Notes: generated from the sequence alone by a model not told the origin. Shown: positions 36,762 to 46,168, numbered from the stretch's first letter. The stretch is DNA of 64,000 bases from JAPLDB01 sp038230515 (GCA_038230515.1 JBBRND010000014.1:1-64000); one strand, 5' to 3'. Made by a program: numbers and translations.

Positions 36762-36929
36762 AGTTAGTAATTACTTTTCTATAGTTTACTTTCATAATTT
36801 ATTAGTTTACTTTTATCATTCATAAGTTAATTTTTATGCTTCATTTGTTTATTTTTATTATTCATAAGTTTACACTTGTTCTTCATCAGTTAATATCTAT
36901 TATTCATTAATTTACTTATACTATTCATT
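36762..36929. repeat. 21-bp tandem array B (8 units) upstream of the XRE-type gene
   Basis: Eight consecutive 21-base units of AT-rich sequence with the pattern AGTTTACTTTTAT...TTCAT (variants AGTTAATTTT..., TGTTTATTTT..., AATTTACTTA...). Unit length does not change. Two unit-derived words recur inverted just downstream at 36961-36987. The TAATACTTTTG promoter begins about 15 bases after the last unit. Stop codons are frequent, so the array is not coding. Confidence 0.88.
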
Positions 36930-36945
36930 AATTAAAAATAATTAA

Positions 36946-36953
36946 TACTTTTG
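36946..36953 (+). promoter_or_regulatory. TAnnTTTG -7 element for the XRE-type gene
   Basis: TACTTTTG matches the -7 consensus exactly. The predicted transcription start is near 36960, inside the inverted repeat unit at 36961. The ATG is at 37026, so the leader would be about 65 bases. Confidence 0.7.
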
Positions 36954-36960
36954 CATGACT

Positions 36961-36981
36961 AATGAAGCATTGTTGTAAACT
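36961..36981 (-). repeat. Single inverted copy of the array B unit
   Basis: The reverse complement of this 21-base segment has the same layout as array B units (AGTTTAC...GCTTCATT). Exact inverted matches are TGTAAACTTATGAA (36974-36987) against 36861-36874 and AATGAAGCAT (36961-36970) against 36836-36845. It covers the predicted transcription start. Confidence 0.7.
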
Positions 36982-37025
36982 TATGAAATATCAATATCAA
37001 CATATCTAAAAATCAACTAAACAAA

Positions 37026-37352
37026 ATGATTACCTTTCAGATAAAAGAACTTTGTGACCTGCGCGGACTAAAGAACCCTGTAAACTCTATGCGCATAGCG
37101 GGCATTAGTTTCAACATAGCGATGCACTATTATCAGGGCAGCAAAAAAAACCTGTCGCTCAAACATATTGAAATACTTTGCAAACTGCTGCGCTGCACCC
37201 CGAACGATCTCTTTGTATGGACTCCGGATTCTGAAGCCGAAAATTTTGCCGGCAACCCGCTACAGCAAATCAGCCGGCACACCCTGCCCGACCTTCATCA
37301 ACTAATAGGAACCATGAATCTGGATGAGGTGAAAAAGAGGTTGCAGCCGTAA
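37026..37352 (+). CDS. XRE/Cro-type helix-turn-helix regulator
   Basis: A 108-residue protein with one HTH domain at about 1-65 (ITFQIKELCDLRGLKN, IAMHYYQGSKKNLSLKHIEI, LCKLLRCTPNDLFVW), the family's usual architecture, and a short C-terminal helical tail. No ligand domain is seen. The promoter is flanked by array B upstream and one inverted array unit at the predicted start of transcription. That suggests it binds the 21-bp units and regulates itself, but this is inference. Confidence 0.85.
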   Translation: MITFQIKELCDLRGLKNPVNSMRIAGISFNIAMHYYQGSKKNLSLKHIEILCKLLRCTPNDLFVWTPDSEAENFAGNPLQQISRHTLPDLHQLIGTMNLDEVKKRLQP

Positions 37353-37473
37353 CTTAAAGAATTTGGTTGCGCAAAATTGGTTACCTGCAGGCAATGGAAC
37401 AACGGGGAATCATCTTGTAACAGACAAAGGTGCTAACCGAACATTTCGGCAGCAGTCAAATAATAAAGAGGTA

Positions 37474-38883
37474 TTAAATAAACTTAATTTTCCGTGCAGC
37501 AAAAAAACACATTCGCAACAGCACCAGTCCGTTTTTGAACCGCGAAATATTTGTGCTGCCATACGTGCGCTGGCGGTAGCGTATCGGAATTTCAACAATG
37601 CGGAGGTTTAGTTTGTACGCTCCGAAGATGAGATCAAAATCGCCAAAGGGATCAAAGTCGCCAAAGAATTTTTGATTGCTCACCAATTTCCTGTAGTCAT
37701 TTCTGAAAATAACTTTTGTTCCGCACAGCGTGTCCTTAACGGGCTGCTCCAGCATCCATGAAAATACAAAAGAGAAAAATTTATTTCCGAAGAGATTGAG
37801 CAAACGCATGGCTCCCGCATCCATTTCATAAACCAACCGCGAGCCATGAATAAAATCTCCCTGGCCCGATGCAATGGCTTGATAAAACTTCGGCAGTTCT
37901 TCAGCAGGCATGGTGAGGTCGGCATCAAGAATCATCAGCACATCTCCCGCGGCATTTGCAAAACCCTTTTTCACCGCATCATTTTTCCCTTTGCCTTCCT
38001 GCTTGAAAACTTTTATATCATGCGTTCCCGAATATTTTTTCTGAACATCCTGAATAACCTCCCAGGTATTGTCAGTAGAATTTCCTTCAACAAAAATCAG
38101 TTCCTGCCTGCTTCCAAATGCAGGCAATCTCTTAATTGCATCTTCAATATTGCCTGCTTCATTGCGGGCAGGAATAACGATGGAGACAGAATATTTTTTG
38201 TCAACATTTTCTTTGAGATCAGGAATTGGTTTTGCAAAAGAAAAATTATTGAGCGCAAGCAATCTGAATAAAGGCATGCGCACAAGAAAACGATTGAAGA
38301 AAGAAGAAACCAAAGGAATGTAAAACGGAAACAACATCGTGTTCATGCTGCGGTAAGTCTCATAACCGGCAAGCGATAAAAGATTATTAATATCCTGCTG
38401 CAGCAGCCAGTTCTGATTGGGAGTTTTCTTTTTTACACCAATCAATTCAGCAAACTTTACCCACGGCTCCCAAAGAAAATTGTAGTACGTAATAATGATC
38501 TTGGTGTTTGCATTGCACACTTTCTTTAATTGCTGAAAAACGGTTTGCACATCATCAACAAAACCGATGAGATTAGAAATGATAACCAGGTCAAACGTTT
38601 CATTCAGCTCAAGATTTTCAGCCGCCATTACATGAAACTCCACATCTTTGAAATGACCAGCCGCAATATCAATCATTTGCTCGCTGAAATCAATACCTAC
38701 TTTTCGCCTGCCTTTTATTTCGTGAATAAGCTCTCCGGTACCGCAACCGATTTCAAGCACAGAATTTTCTTCGCAGGAAAAATAATTACAATAACGTGTA
38801 ATGTCATTCCAATAGTAGGAATGTTTTTTCCGGTCGCGCACACGCTTTGGTGCCAGGGTGTCAAAATATTCTTTGTAGCGCAA
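37474..38883 (-). CDS. Methyltransferase-GT2 glycosyltransferase fusion
   Basis: A 469-residue protein read from a TTG start (product MRYKEYFDTLAPKRV). Residues about 20-200 are a class I methyltransferase (motif I VLEIGCGTGELIHEI, followed by VGIDFSEQMI and 'DLVIISNLIGFVDD'). Residues about 228-440 are a GT2 domain (SIVIPARNEAGNIEDAIKRL, FVEGNSTDNTWEVI, ILDADLTMPAEELPKF, GSRLVY, 'KFFGDFDPFGDFDLIF'). The two activities are usually separate proteins. It is probably active at the inner membrane on glycolipids or polyprenol-linked sugars. It is upstream of the FkbM gene. Confidence 0.85.
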   Translation of the reverse strand: MRYKEYFDTLAPKRVRDRKKHSYYWNDITRYCNYFSCEENSVLEIGCGTGELIHEIKGRRKVGIDFSEQMIDIAAGHFKDVEFHVMAAENLELNETFDLVIISNLIGFVDDVQTVFQQLKKVCNANTKIIITYYNFLWEPWVKFAELIGVKKKTPNQNWLLQQDINNLLSLAGYETYRSMNTMLFPFYIPLVSSFFNRFLVRMPLFRLLALNNFSFAKPIPDLKENVDKKYSVSIVIPARNEAGNIEDAIKRLPAFGSRQELIFVEGNSTDNTWEVIQDVQKKYSGTHDIKVFKQEGKGKNDAVKKGFANAAGDVLMILDADLTMPAEELPKFYQAIASGQGDFIHGSRLVYEMDAGAMRLLNLFGNKFFSFVFSWMLEQPVKDTLCGTKVIFRNDYRKLVSNQKFFGDFDPFGDFDLIFGAYKLNLRIVEIPIRYRQRTYGSTNISRFKNGLVLLRMCFFAARKIKFI

Positions 38884-38913
38884 GTGAATTCGTGTTTTTG
38901 AAAGTGTGCAAGT

Positions 38914-39705
38914 TTAAAATAAATCCCTCCTTGTTATCACCACATTTGCATCCGTAAAATATTCAACCTTCATTGCCATCACTTCATCCCGGCTCATTGG
39001 CGAAACTGTTCCGCTCCTAACTTTGAAAATCTTAAACCCAAGTTGAGTTACATAATCAAACATTTCAATTGCTGAAGATCCTGCACTTTTCAGCCCGTAA
39101 GGCCAAAACTCAGCAAAGATATTCAGCTCAGGATTTGCATCAAAAGTCTGCTTCATCCCCTGCAGCGCCTCCATCTCAAAACCCTGAATATCCATTTTAA
39201 TAAAATCAACCTTGAATTTATTCTTTACAAAATCATCTACAGAAATTTTCTCCACCGTGTATTCGCTTTCATGCTTTTCCGGTTTGTACGTTCGGTGATC
39301 AACATTCAGCATACCGGACGTATAGAGAGTGAGCACTCCCGTTTCAGAAGCAATTGCTTTTTGAAAAAGAGAAACATTCTTTTTCTCACACAACTCATTT
39401 TTGAGATGACCAAAGTTAACCACATCCGGCTCGAAACAATAAACGTGGCCTGCCTCACCAACACAATCTGAAAGAAAAGAACTGAAGAAACCAATGTTTG
39501 CGCCAATATCCAAAGCAACCGAGCCGGGCTTTATCAATCCGCGTATCAATTTTAAATGATGCTTATCTTTTTTGTTTTTGAAATTAAAATACATCTTCCT
39601 GTATATTGAGAACAGGTGCTTATAGAGGAAGGAAGCAAATCTTAATTTCTGCCTGTCGAACATAAGCGCGCAAGATAACTTACATCTCTTTAGGTTCGTT
39701 TCCAT
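38914..39705 (-). CDS. FkbM family methyltransferase
   Basis: A 263-residue protein starting METNLKRCKLSCALMF. It has the FkbM pattern: LDIGANIGFFSSFLSDCVG, VYCFEPDVVNFGHLK, VEKISVDDFVKNKFKVDFIK, 'KMDIQGFEMEALQGM' and 'FAEFWPYGL'. FkbM-type enzymes commonly O-methylate sugars of surface glycans. The position beside the GT2 fusion and the two TMTC-like membrane proteins supports a glycan-modification role. The acceptor sugar is unknown. Confidence 0.88.
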   Translation of the reverse strand: METNLKRCKLSCALMFDRQKLRFASFLYKHLFSIYRKMYFNFKNKKDKHHLKLIRGLIKPGSVALDIGANIGFFSSFLSDCVGEAGHVYCFEPDVVNFGHLKNELCEKKNVSLFQKAIASETGVLTLYTSGMLNVDHRTYKPEKHESEYTVEKISVDDFVKNKFKVDFIKMDIQGFEMEALQGMKQTFDANPELNIFAEFWPYGLKSAGSSAIEMFDYVTQLGFKIFKVRSGTVSPMSRDEVMAMKVEYFTDANVVITRRDLF

Positions 39706-39794
39706 CAATCATGCGTAATCAACTTTTCCCGCTCGCGTAACTTTTCTAAATTGCGCAACTAACAGAATGGAATTAGTTGCTTAAAGATTCGTTG

Positions 39795-41882
39795 ATGAAA
39801 CAAACAAAGCGCGAAAAGATACGGTCAGAAAAAAATGTGATCTCTGCTGAATCAATTCAACTCCGGCAGACATCGCTTAAAAAGCTATCCTCTGCAATGG
39901 CATTAATCTGCGCCTTGACCGGTTTTTTTCTTTATGCAAATACCTTAGGTCACAATTACACTGTGGATGATGATACAGTGGTGCAGAAAAATAAAATTGT
40001 TACGAAAGGCGTAAGCGCCATCCCCGAAATTTTCGCTACTCCATACCGCAAAGGATTCTGGGATCGTCAGGAAACGATGTACCGCCCGTTGTCCTCAACC
40101 ATGTTCGCTATTGAATGGCAAGTCGCTCCAGAAAAACCATTCGTAGGGCATTTGATGAACGTTCTTATTTATGCGCTCACCGGATTTGTTTTATTTATTA
40201 CGCTGAGAAAAATTCTGGTTAACTATGACATTCTGATTTCTTTTGCCGCAACACTTTTGTTTATGGCGCATCCGCTGCATACGGAAGTAGTGGCAAGTAT
40301 TAAAAGCCGCGATGAACTGCTTTGCTTTTTGTTTGGCATTCTCTCACTCAACTTTCTTTTCGATTACTGCAAGGCAGAAGGAAGAAGAATAATTCAACTT
40401 ATACTTTCTGCTCTTTGTTTTTTGCTTGCATTGCTTTCAAAGGAAAGTGCAATAACTTTCCTTGCAGTAATTCCTCTTGCTCTTTTCTTCTTTACCGATC
40501 TTGATCTGAAAAAAATATTTCAATACGCTGCTGTATTTATTATTCCTGTTGCAATTTATTTTGTAATGCGTGAGCACGCCTTGTCATCAGTTAACCCTCA
40601 AGCGGAAATTCAGGCAATCAATAATTCTTTGGTGGATGCAGATAATGTTGCAATGCGGCTTGCAACAGCCATCATGGTTTTGGGAAAATACATTGGCTTG
40701 ATGATAATGCCACATCCATTGGTTTTTGACTATTCATTTCATCAAATTCCGAACGTAACTTTTGGCGACCCGTTTGCAATATTAAGTTTGATTGCACTTA
40801 CAGCTATGGTAGTGTTTGCACTGCGCAGTCTGAAGAAGAAAAACATTTTTTCTTTTTGTATTATTTATTTCATCATAACTATTTCCATTGTTTCCAATAT
40901 TGCATTCCTGATTGAATCCATAATGGCTGAACGGTTTTTATACACTGCTTCTTTAGGGTTCTGCATTGCCATTCCGATTTTGCTCTTAAAACTTTTTAAA
41001 AAAGATACCAGGAAATTAAGCAGCTACGATTGGAAGACATTTTTTTCAATGACTAAACCAATTCCTGTCGCGATAATTTTTCTGCTTCTTCTTTATTCCG
41101 GAAAAACAATCAGCAGGAATATGGATTGGAAAACCAATCTCATTCTGCTCAAGCATGACGTGAAAAATTCTCCCAATAGTGCGCGCATCCGTTATGCATT
41201 GGGTGCAGAACTTCTGTTGAAAGGCGCAATGAAAGAAACAGATCCGGTTAGGAAAAGTGGATTGCTTGATGATGCAATCTTTCAACTTCAAAAAGGAGTT
41301 GAAATTCTACCAACTTATGGCGAAGCATATTATGATCTTGGGTTGGCTTACACCGAAAAAGGAGACGGGCTGAATGCTGTGAAAGCGTTTGAGTCTGCAA
41401 AGCAAAGCAAGCACTGGGACGAAGCAGAATTTTTTGTTTCATCCGGGCTTGCCTCCGGAATGGCAAGACAGTACGATAATGCCTTCGCTGATTTTGCAAA
41501 AGCAATTTCGATGAATGATACTGTGAAGGAAGCATACAACAATTGGGGAATGTATCTCAACGAAGCGGGCAAGGCAAATGAAGCAATGGAAAAGTTGAAC
41601 AAAGCAATTAAACTTGATCCGGAATACATTTCTGCCTGGTACAATAAAGGCAACTCACTTGCACAGGCAGGAGAATTTCAGCAAGCTATTTCTGTTTACG
41701 AAAAAGTTCTCACAATGAATCTTTCTTACACTGATGCAATGACAAACATTGGAAATTGTTATGCAGCAATGAAAGATATTCCGAAGTCAATTGAATGGTA
41801 TGAAAAGGTATTGGTGATTGACCCTTCCAACCTCAATGCTGGCAGGAATCTGGAAGTTTCAAGAAAGATGCTGAACAATTAA
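39795..41882 (+). CDS. TMTC-like membrane protein with TPR domain
   Basis: A 695-residue protein starting MKQTKREKIRSEKN. Residues about 30-440 contain about 10-12 membrane helices with the TMTC/DUF1736 type signatures FLYANTLGHNYTVDDD, YRPLSSTMFAIEW and FMAHPLHTEVVASIKSRDEL. Residues about 475-690 are TPRs. In eukaryotes TMTC proteins are O-mannosyltransferases; prokaryotic homologs are presumed GT-C glycosyltransferases of unknown acceptor. The ATG at 39795 was preferred to a TTG 18 bases upstream. It is tandem with a paralog at 41971. Confidence 0.82.
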   Translation: MKQTKREKIRSEKNVISAESIQLRQTSLKKLSSAMALICALTGFFLYANTLGHNYTVDDDTVVQKNKIVTKGVSAIPEIFATPYRKGFWDRQETMYRPLSSTMFAIEWQVAPEKPFVGHLMNVLIYALTGFVLFITLRKILVNYDILISFAATLLFMAHPLHTEVVASIKSRDELLCFLFGILSLNFLFDYCKAEGRRIIQLILSALCFLLALLSKESAITFLAVIPLALFFFTDLDLKKIFQYAAVFIIPVAIYFVMREHALSSVNPQAEIQAINNSLVDADNVAMRLATAIMVLGKYIGLMIMPHPLVFDYSFHQIPNVTFGDPFAILSLIALTAMVVFALRSLKKKNIFSFCIIYFIITISIVSNIAFLIESIMAERFLYTASLGFCIAIPILLLKLFKKDTRKLSSYDWKTFFSMTKPIPVAIIFLLLLYSGKTISRNMDWKTNLILLKHDVKNSPNSARIRYALGAELLLKGAMKETDPVRKSGLLDDAIFQLQKGVEILPTYGEAYYDLGLAYTEKGDGLNAVKAFESAKQSKHWDEAEFFVSSGLASGMARQYDNAFADFAKAISMNDTVKEAYNNWGMYLNEAGKANEAMEKLNKAIKLDPEYISAWYNKGNSLAQAGEFQQAISVYEKVLTMNLSYTDAMTNIGNCYAAMKDIPKSIEWYEKVLVIDPSNLNAGRNLEVSRKMLNN

Positions 41883-41970
41883 CTCGTAGCAATCAACCGG
41901 GAAGTATTGGAGTCGAGAGAGAAATCATTTTATCCACTGTAGCCGTTTCGTTTTGAATCCAAATTGATTT

Positions 41971-43830
41971 ATGGGACGCAATAAGCTTATTAAAAAAAAG
42001 AAATATCAGCAGCAGGAAAAAAGCCGTGCTCTGCCAAATGTTGTCGCTCAACAAAAGAAAAACAACAACGGGCTTTGGCTTTCGGGCATTCTTGCATTAA
42101 CTTTTATTGTTTTTTTTCCAGCGCTCAATAACGCACTCACAAACTGGGACGATCCGCATTACCTAACTGACAATCCTCTTATCAGGAATTTGAGTTTTGA
42201 AAATATTAAACGGATTTTTACAGAAGTGTTTTTTGGCAATTACCAGCCACTACATATTTTTTCTTATGCACTTGAATATCATTTTTACAAACTGAATCCT
42301 ACGGGGTATCATACTACAAGTGTGATCATGCATCTGATTGTAACCGGACTTGTTTTCAGGTTTATATTTTTACTTTCTGAAAACTCAACAATTGCTTTAA
42401 TTACTGCATTGCTTTTTGGGATTCATCCAATGCACGTTGAATCTGTAGCGTGGGCCGCAGAGAGGAAGGATTTATTGTATGCAATGTTTTTCCTTGGCTC
42501 ATTGATCCTTTACGTCAGGTACATTAAAGGAGGGGAGAGGATACTATTTCTTTCTCTTGCGTTGTTTCTTTTTGCGCTTTCAATTTTATCAAAGGCAATG
42601 GCGTCATCTCTGCCTCCTGTTTTAATTTTGATTGATGTTTTTTTGGGAAGAAAATGGCATTGGAAATTAATGTGGGAGAAAATTCCATTCTTCGCAATCT
42701 CTTTTTTTTTCGGATACATTGCTGCGCACACAGCTTCGACAACAGGGCAGGTGTCGCTAAATGTATTCACTCTATCCGAGCGAATCCTGTTTGCAAATTT
42801 TAACTTGCTTGCTTATGTGTTTAAACTTATTCTTCCAACTAATCTATCTGCATTTTATCCATATCCGGACAGAATAGACGGGCATCTTCCATATTATTAT
42901 TACATCGCTCCTTTAGTCGTTGCAGGACTTTTGTTTCTTGTCATTCGCTCGTTCAAGAAAACAAAAATTATTTTGTTCGGAGCGGGATTTTTTGTTGCAA
43001 GTATTTTTCTTGTTCTGCAATTGTTTCCCGTGGGTCCAACAATTATTTCTGAAAGATATTCTTATGTTTCTTCGATAGGTTTCTTTTTTGTAATTGCTTA
43101 TTTCTTTCAGCAATTCATTCTTAAATTTCCGTTAAAGAAGACGATGTTGTTCATTGCACTTGCTGGATACAGTTTGTTTTTATGCGTAGCCACTTATCAG
43201 CGTTGTCATGTTTGGAAAGATAGTATCACACTCTGGACGAATGTGCTCGATCAGTTTCCGCACGTTGGTGTCGCATTGAATAATCGAGGGAATATTTACG
43301 GAAAAGAAAAAGGCGATCTCGATCGTGCGATGCAGGATTTTAATAACTCAATTCAGTTTGACCCGAACTACGAAAATGCATACGTGAACAGGGGAATTGT
43401 CTTTTGCATCCGCGGGAAATTCGATCTTGCCATTCTTGATTTCAATAAAGCACTCGCATTGAAACCGGATTATTTTGACGCAACCTTTAATCGCGGAATT
43501 GCATACACACAAACCAATCAGTTTGAAAAAGCGATTGAAGATTTTTCAATACTGCAAATGACAAATGCTGATGATTCCCGAATCTATGCCTGTCGCGGGC
43601 GCGCATTTTCTTTAAGCAAAAAATATGATGAAGCATTGAAAGATCTAAGCCGCGCCATTGAAATAAATCCATCTTATCCGGAAGCGTATTACAACCGTTC
43701 ATCTGTTTTTTATAATAGGAATCAGTTCAAGGAAGCATACAGCGATGTTCAGCATGCAGTTGATCTTGGTGCGAATGTGGAGCCGAAATTTTTTGAAGCA
43801 ATAAAGCAGGCAGCAGCAAATGCGAAGTGA
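41971..43830 (+). CDS. TMTC-like membrane protein with TPR domain (paralog)
   Basis: A 619-residue protein starting MGRNKLIKKKKYQQQEKSR. It has about 10-12 membrane helices at 30-410, with NALTNWDDPHYLTDNP, GIHPMHVESVAWAAERKDLL and 'YSYVSSIGFFF', then TPRs at about 440-610. It shares the architecture of the neighbour at 39795, but the sequence differs clearly in the helices, so the duplication is not recent. The stop ends exactly where the converging AroQ gene begins (0-base gap). Confidence 0.82.
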   Translation: MGRNKLIKKKKYQQQEKSRALPNVVAQQKKNNNGLWLSGILALTFIVFFPALNNALTNWDDPHYLTDNPLIRNLSFENIKRIFTEVFFGNYQPLHIFSYALEYHFYKLNPTGYHTTSVIMHLIVTGLVFRFIFLLSENSTIALITALLFGIHPMHVESVAWAAERKDLLYAMFFLGSLILYVRYIKGGERILFLSLALFLFALSILSKAMASSLPPVLILIDVFLGRKWHWKLMWEKIPFFAISFFFGYIAAHTASTTGQVSLNVFTLSERILFANFNLLAYVFKLILPTNLSAFYPYPDRIDGHLPYYYYIAPLVVAGLLFLVIRSFKKTKIILFGAGFFVASIFLVLQLFPVGPTIISERYSYVSSIGFFFVIAYFFQQFILKFPLKKTMLFIALAGYSLFLCVATYQRCHVWKDSITLWTNVLDQFPHVGVALNNRGNIYGKEKGDLDRAMQDFNNSIQFDPNYENAYVNRGIVFCIRGKFDLAILDFNKALALKPDYFDATFNRGIAYTQTNQFEKAIEDFSILQMTNADDSRIYACRGRAFSLSKKYDEALKDLSRAIEINPSYPEAYYNRSSVFYNRNQFKEAYSDVQHAVDLGANVEPKFFEAIKQAAANAK

Positions 43831-44250
43831 TTAACTAATCGCAAACGCCTCAATCGCTAGACGGTATGAATCCAATCCGAACCCAGTGATAACTCCTCGA
43901 CAGTTTTTCGCAATTAGCGAAACGTGACGATATTCTTCGCGCGCATAAATGTTTGAAATGTGAATTTCAATGACCGCGGTTTTTATGGAAGCGGTTGCAT
44001 CTGCAATGGCAACAGAAGTATGCGTGTATCCTCCGGCATTCAGAATGATTCCATCATAACTGAATCCTATTTCGTGCAATTTGTTGATGATTTCACCTTC
44101 CACGTTACTTTGAAAATATTCGAGTGCAACTGTGGAATACCTTTTCTTTAGTTCCGAAAAATAATCTTCAAATGTTTTTGTTCCATACACTTCAGGTTCA
44201 CGTTTGCCAAGAAGATTAAGATTGGGTCCGTTGATGATGATGATTTTCAA
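43831..44250 (-). CDS. aroQ: Type II 3-dehydroquinate dehydratase
   Basis: About 139 residues. It starts LKIIIINGPNLNLLGKREPE (TTG at 44250), with VYG holding the catalytic tyrosine, NAGGYTHTSVAIADA, EIHISNIYAREEYRHVSLI and 'VITGFGLDSYRLAIEAF'. An in-frame TTG at 44277 would add nine residues; family members usually begin with the KIIIINGPN strand, so 44250 is preferred. It catalyses dehydroquinate to dehydroshikimate in the shikimate pathway. It is divergent from xerD, a neighbourhood often seen in Bacteroidota. Confidence 0.93.
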   Translation of the reverse strand: MKIIIINGPNLNLLGKREPEVYGTKTFEDYFSELKKRYSTVALEYFQSNVEGEIINKLHEIGFSYDGIILNAGGYTHTSVAIADATASIKTAVIEIHISNIYAREEYRHVSLIAKNCRGVITGFGLDSYRLAIEAFAIS

Positions 44251-44386
44251 TTTTGGAATCGTTAGTTGAGTCTGCAAAGAAACCTATTTTATTCAAAACC
44301 ATTTGTGCATAATTCTTTTCCGGTTCAGCCGCCTATTGTCTTTATCTCCGCACTTTCGGCATTCGGTAGTTTTACAAAATCAACGG

Positions 44387-45316
44387 ATGTCTTGGCAAGG
44401 ATATATCAAAGGATTCAAAAGTTATCTGAAACTAGAAAAATCGCTGAGCAGTAACAGTGTGGAGGCGTACATTCATGATGTGTCATTGCTCGATCAATTC
44501 CTTGAAATAGAAAAAATAAAATTACCGCCTTCCGAAATAAAGTTGAAGCATCTGCAGAATTTCATTGCGTGGATCAACGGAATAGGGTTGGGTGCCGCAA
44601 GTCAGGCGAGAATTATAAGCGGTATTAAAGCGTTCTTTAAATATCTCGTGATGGAAAATCTTACTGTAGATAATCCATCGCAACTTCTCGATTCGCCTAA
44701 GTTGGGACGTAAGCTTCCTGACACGCTTTCGGTGAATGACATTAATCACCTTATAGAAGGAATTGATTTAAGTAAGGCTGAAGGCACACGAAATAAAGCG
44801 ATGCTGGAAACGTTGTATAGTTGTGGATTGCGGGTGAGTGAGTTAGTGAATCTTAAATTGTCGAATCTGCACATGGAAATCGGTTTTGTGAAAGTGCTCG
44901 GAAAAGGAGATAAAGAAAGATTGGTGCCCATCGGAAGTGTGGCAATAAAATTGCTTCGCATTTACATCATGGAGGTTCGTGCAAAGCAAAATATAAAACC
45001 AGGAAATGAGGATGTGGTGTTTCTCAATAACCGTGGAGCAAAACTTACACGTGTCATGATCTTTACCATCATTAAACGGCTGGCAGTAAAAATCCATTTA
45101 AAAAAATCAATCAGTCCGCATACATTTCGCCATTCATTCGCCACACACCTTATTGAAGGTGGAGCTGACTTGCGTGCTGTGCAGGAAATGCTGGGGCATG
45201 AAAGCATCACGACAACTGAAATCTATACGCACCTCGATCGCGATTATCTCCGCTCGGCTATCATCCGTTTTCATCCTCGGTCGCAAATGAAATCTACAAC
45301 CAGTGATAACGACTAA
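44387..45316 (+). CDS. xerD: Site-specific tyrosine recombinase XerD
   Basis: A 309-residue protein starting MSWQGYIKGFKSYLKLEKSL. The N-terminal SAM-like domain (1-100) is followed by a tyrosine recombinase catalytic domain with the active-site residues in CGLRVSELVNL (Arg), KGDKERLVPI (Lys), HTFRHSFATHL (HxxR), LGHESI (His) and TEIYTHLD (Tyr). The ATG at 44387 was chosen over an in-frame start at 44303 because it gives the normal length of about 300 residues. It acts with XerC to resolve chromosome dimers at dif. Confidence 0.93.
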   Translation: MSWQGYIKGFKSYLKLEKSLSSNSVEAYIHDVSLLDQFLEIEKIKLPPSEIKLKHLQNFIAWINGIGLGAASQARIISGIKAFFKYLVMENLTVDNPSQLLDSPKLGRKLPDTLSVNDINHLIEGIDLSKAEGTRNKAMLETLYSCGLRVSELVNLKLSNLHMEIGFVKVLGKGDKERLVPIGSVAIKLLRIYIMEVRAKQNIKPGNEDVVFLNNRGAKLTRVMIFTIIKRLAVKIHLKKSISPHTFRHSFATHLIEGGADLRAVQEMLGHESITTTEIYTHLDRDYLRSAIIRFHPRSQMKSTTSDND

Positions 45317-45328
45317 CTTTTTCACAAC

Positions 45329-46168
45329 TTGATAAAAATACTCAGAAATAAAAAATGGATCATAGGATCAACAGTAGTTTTGATGGTGACGGTTTTATTT
45401 TTTTTCATGCAATCATTCTCGTTAATCGCAGAAAAAAACTCTTCGCCTGAAAATGAAGATGCTTTTTATTCTTCCGGTGACACGCTTCTTTTTTCAGGTT
45501 TCAAATGGGTCACCAAAGAAAGTAACGAACGCCACACCGGCCCCGGTCGTAATTTTTTTGCAGGAGGAAAAGAAAATGTTTGGATTGATGAGCAGGGAAG
45601 AATGCATATACGGATGACACACCGTAACGGGCGTTGGTACTGCGCGGAAGCACGGTTGGTGGAGAGCCTGGGATACGGTCAATACATTTTTCGCGTTGAA
45701 GCAAATCCTGCGAAACTCGATAAAAATATAGTGGTTGGTTTTTTTACTTACGATTATGATGATACACTGAATCATCACCGGGAAATTGATCTTGAGTTTT
45801 CTACATGGGGAAAAGATAAAGACCTTAACTCTCAATACGTGATTCAACCATTTGAGGTAACCAAAAATTCGTACCGCTTTCAAACAGATATTTCTAAAAC
45901 ATCAGAACAGGTAATCGGATGGAAGAAAAACAAAGTCTCGTTTTCATCCTCTATTATCACTACTCCAAATGACAGTGTAGTTTCAAAAAAATATTGCCAA
46001 TGGAGTTACAAGCCGGAAAAGGACATCAAGCAACATCTGGAAAAATTCAGCATGAATATCTGGCTTTTCAAAGCGGATTTTCCAAGTGACTATACCGACT
46101 ATGAATTCGTTGTTTCAAAATTTCAATTCATCCCTTACAAGTTTGAGAAATTCAGACCTACGATGTGA
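45329..46168 (+). CDS. GH16-like membrane-anchored glycoside hydrolase
   Basis: A 279-residue protein read from a TTG start. An N-terminal hydrophobic segment (IIGSTVVLMVTVLFFFMQSF) acts as a signal or anchor. The rest has the ConA-like/GH16 pattern: FAGGKENVWIDEQGRMHIRM, WYCAEARLVESLGYGQYIFR, and the catalytic-type ExDxE motif in REIDLEFSTWG. The length fits a compact GH16 domain. Laminarinase, agarase or similar activity cannot be told apart. It follows xerD with a 12-base gap, so the two may be cotranscribed. Confidence 0.72.
   Translation: MIKILRNKKWIIGSTVVLMVTVLFFFMQSFSLIAEKNSSPENEDAFYSSGDTLLFSGFKWVTKESNERHTGPGRNFFAGGKENVWIDEQGRMHIRMTHRNGRWYCAEARLVESLGYGQYIFRVEANPAKLDKNIVVGFFTYDYDDTLNHHREIDLEFSTWGKDKDLNSQYVIQPFEVTKNSYRFQTDISKTSEQVIGWKKNKVSFSSSIITTPNDSVVSKKYCQWSYKPEKDIKQHLEKFSMNIWLFKADFPSDYTDYEFVVSKFQFIPYKFEKFRPTM

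Noticed and set aside
35604..37352. Phage or plasmid remnant carrying the unknown gene and the XRE regulator
   Set aside because: No phage structural, integrase or replication gene is present. A horizontally acquired unit remains possible but cannot be claimed.
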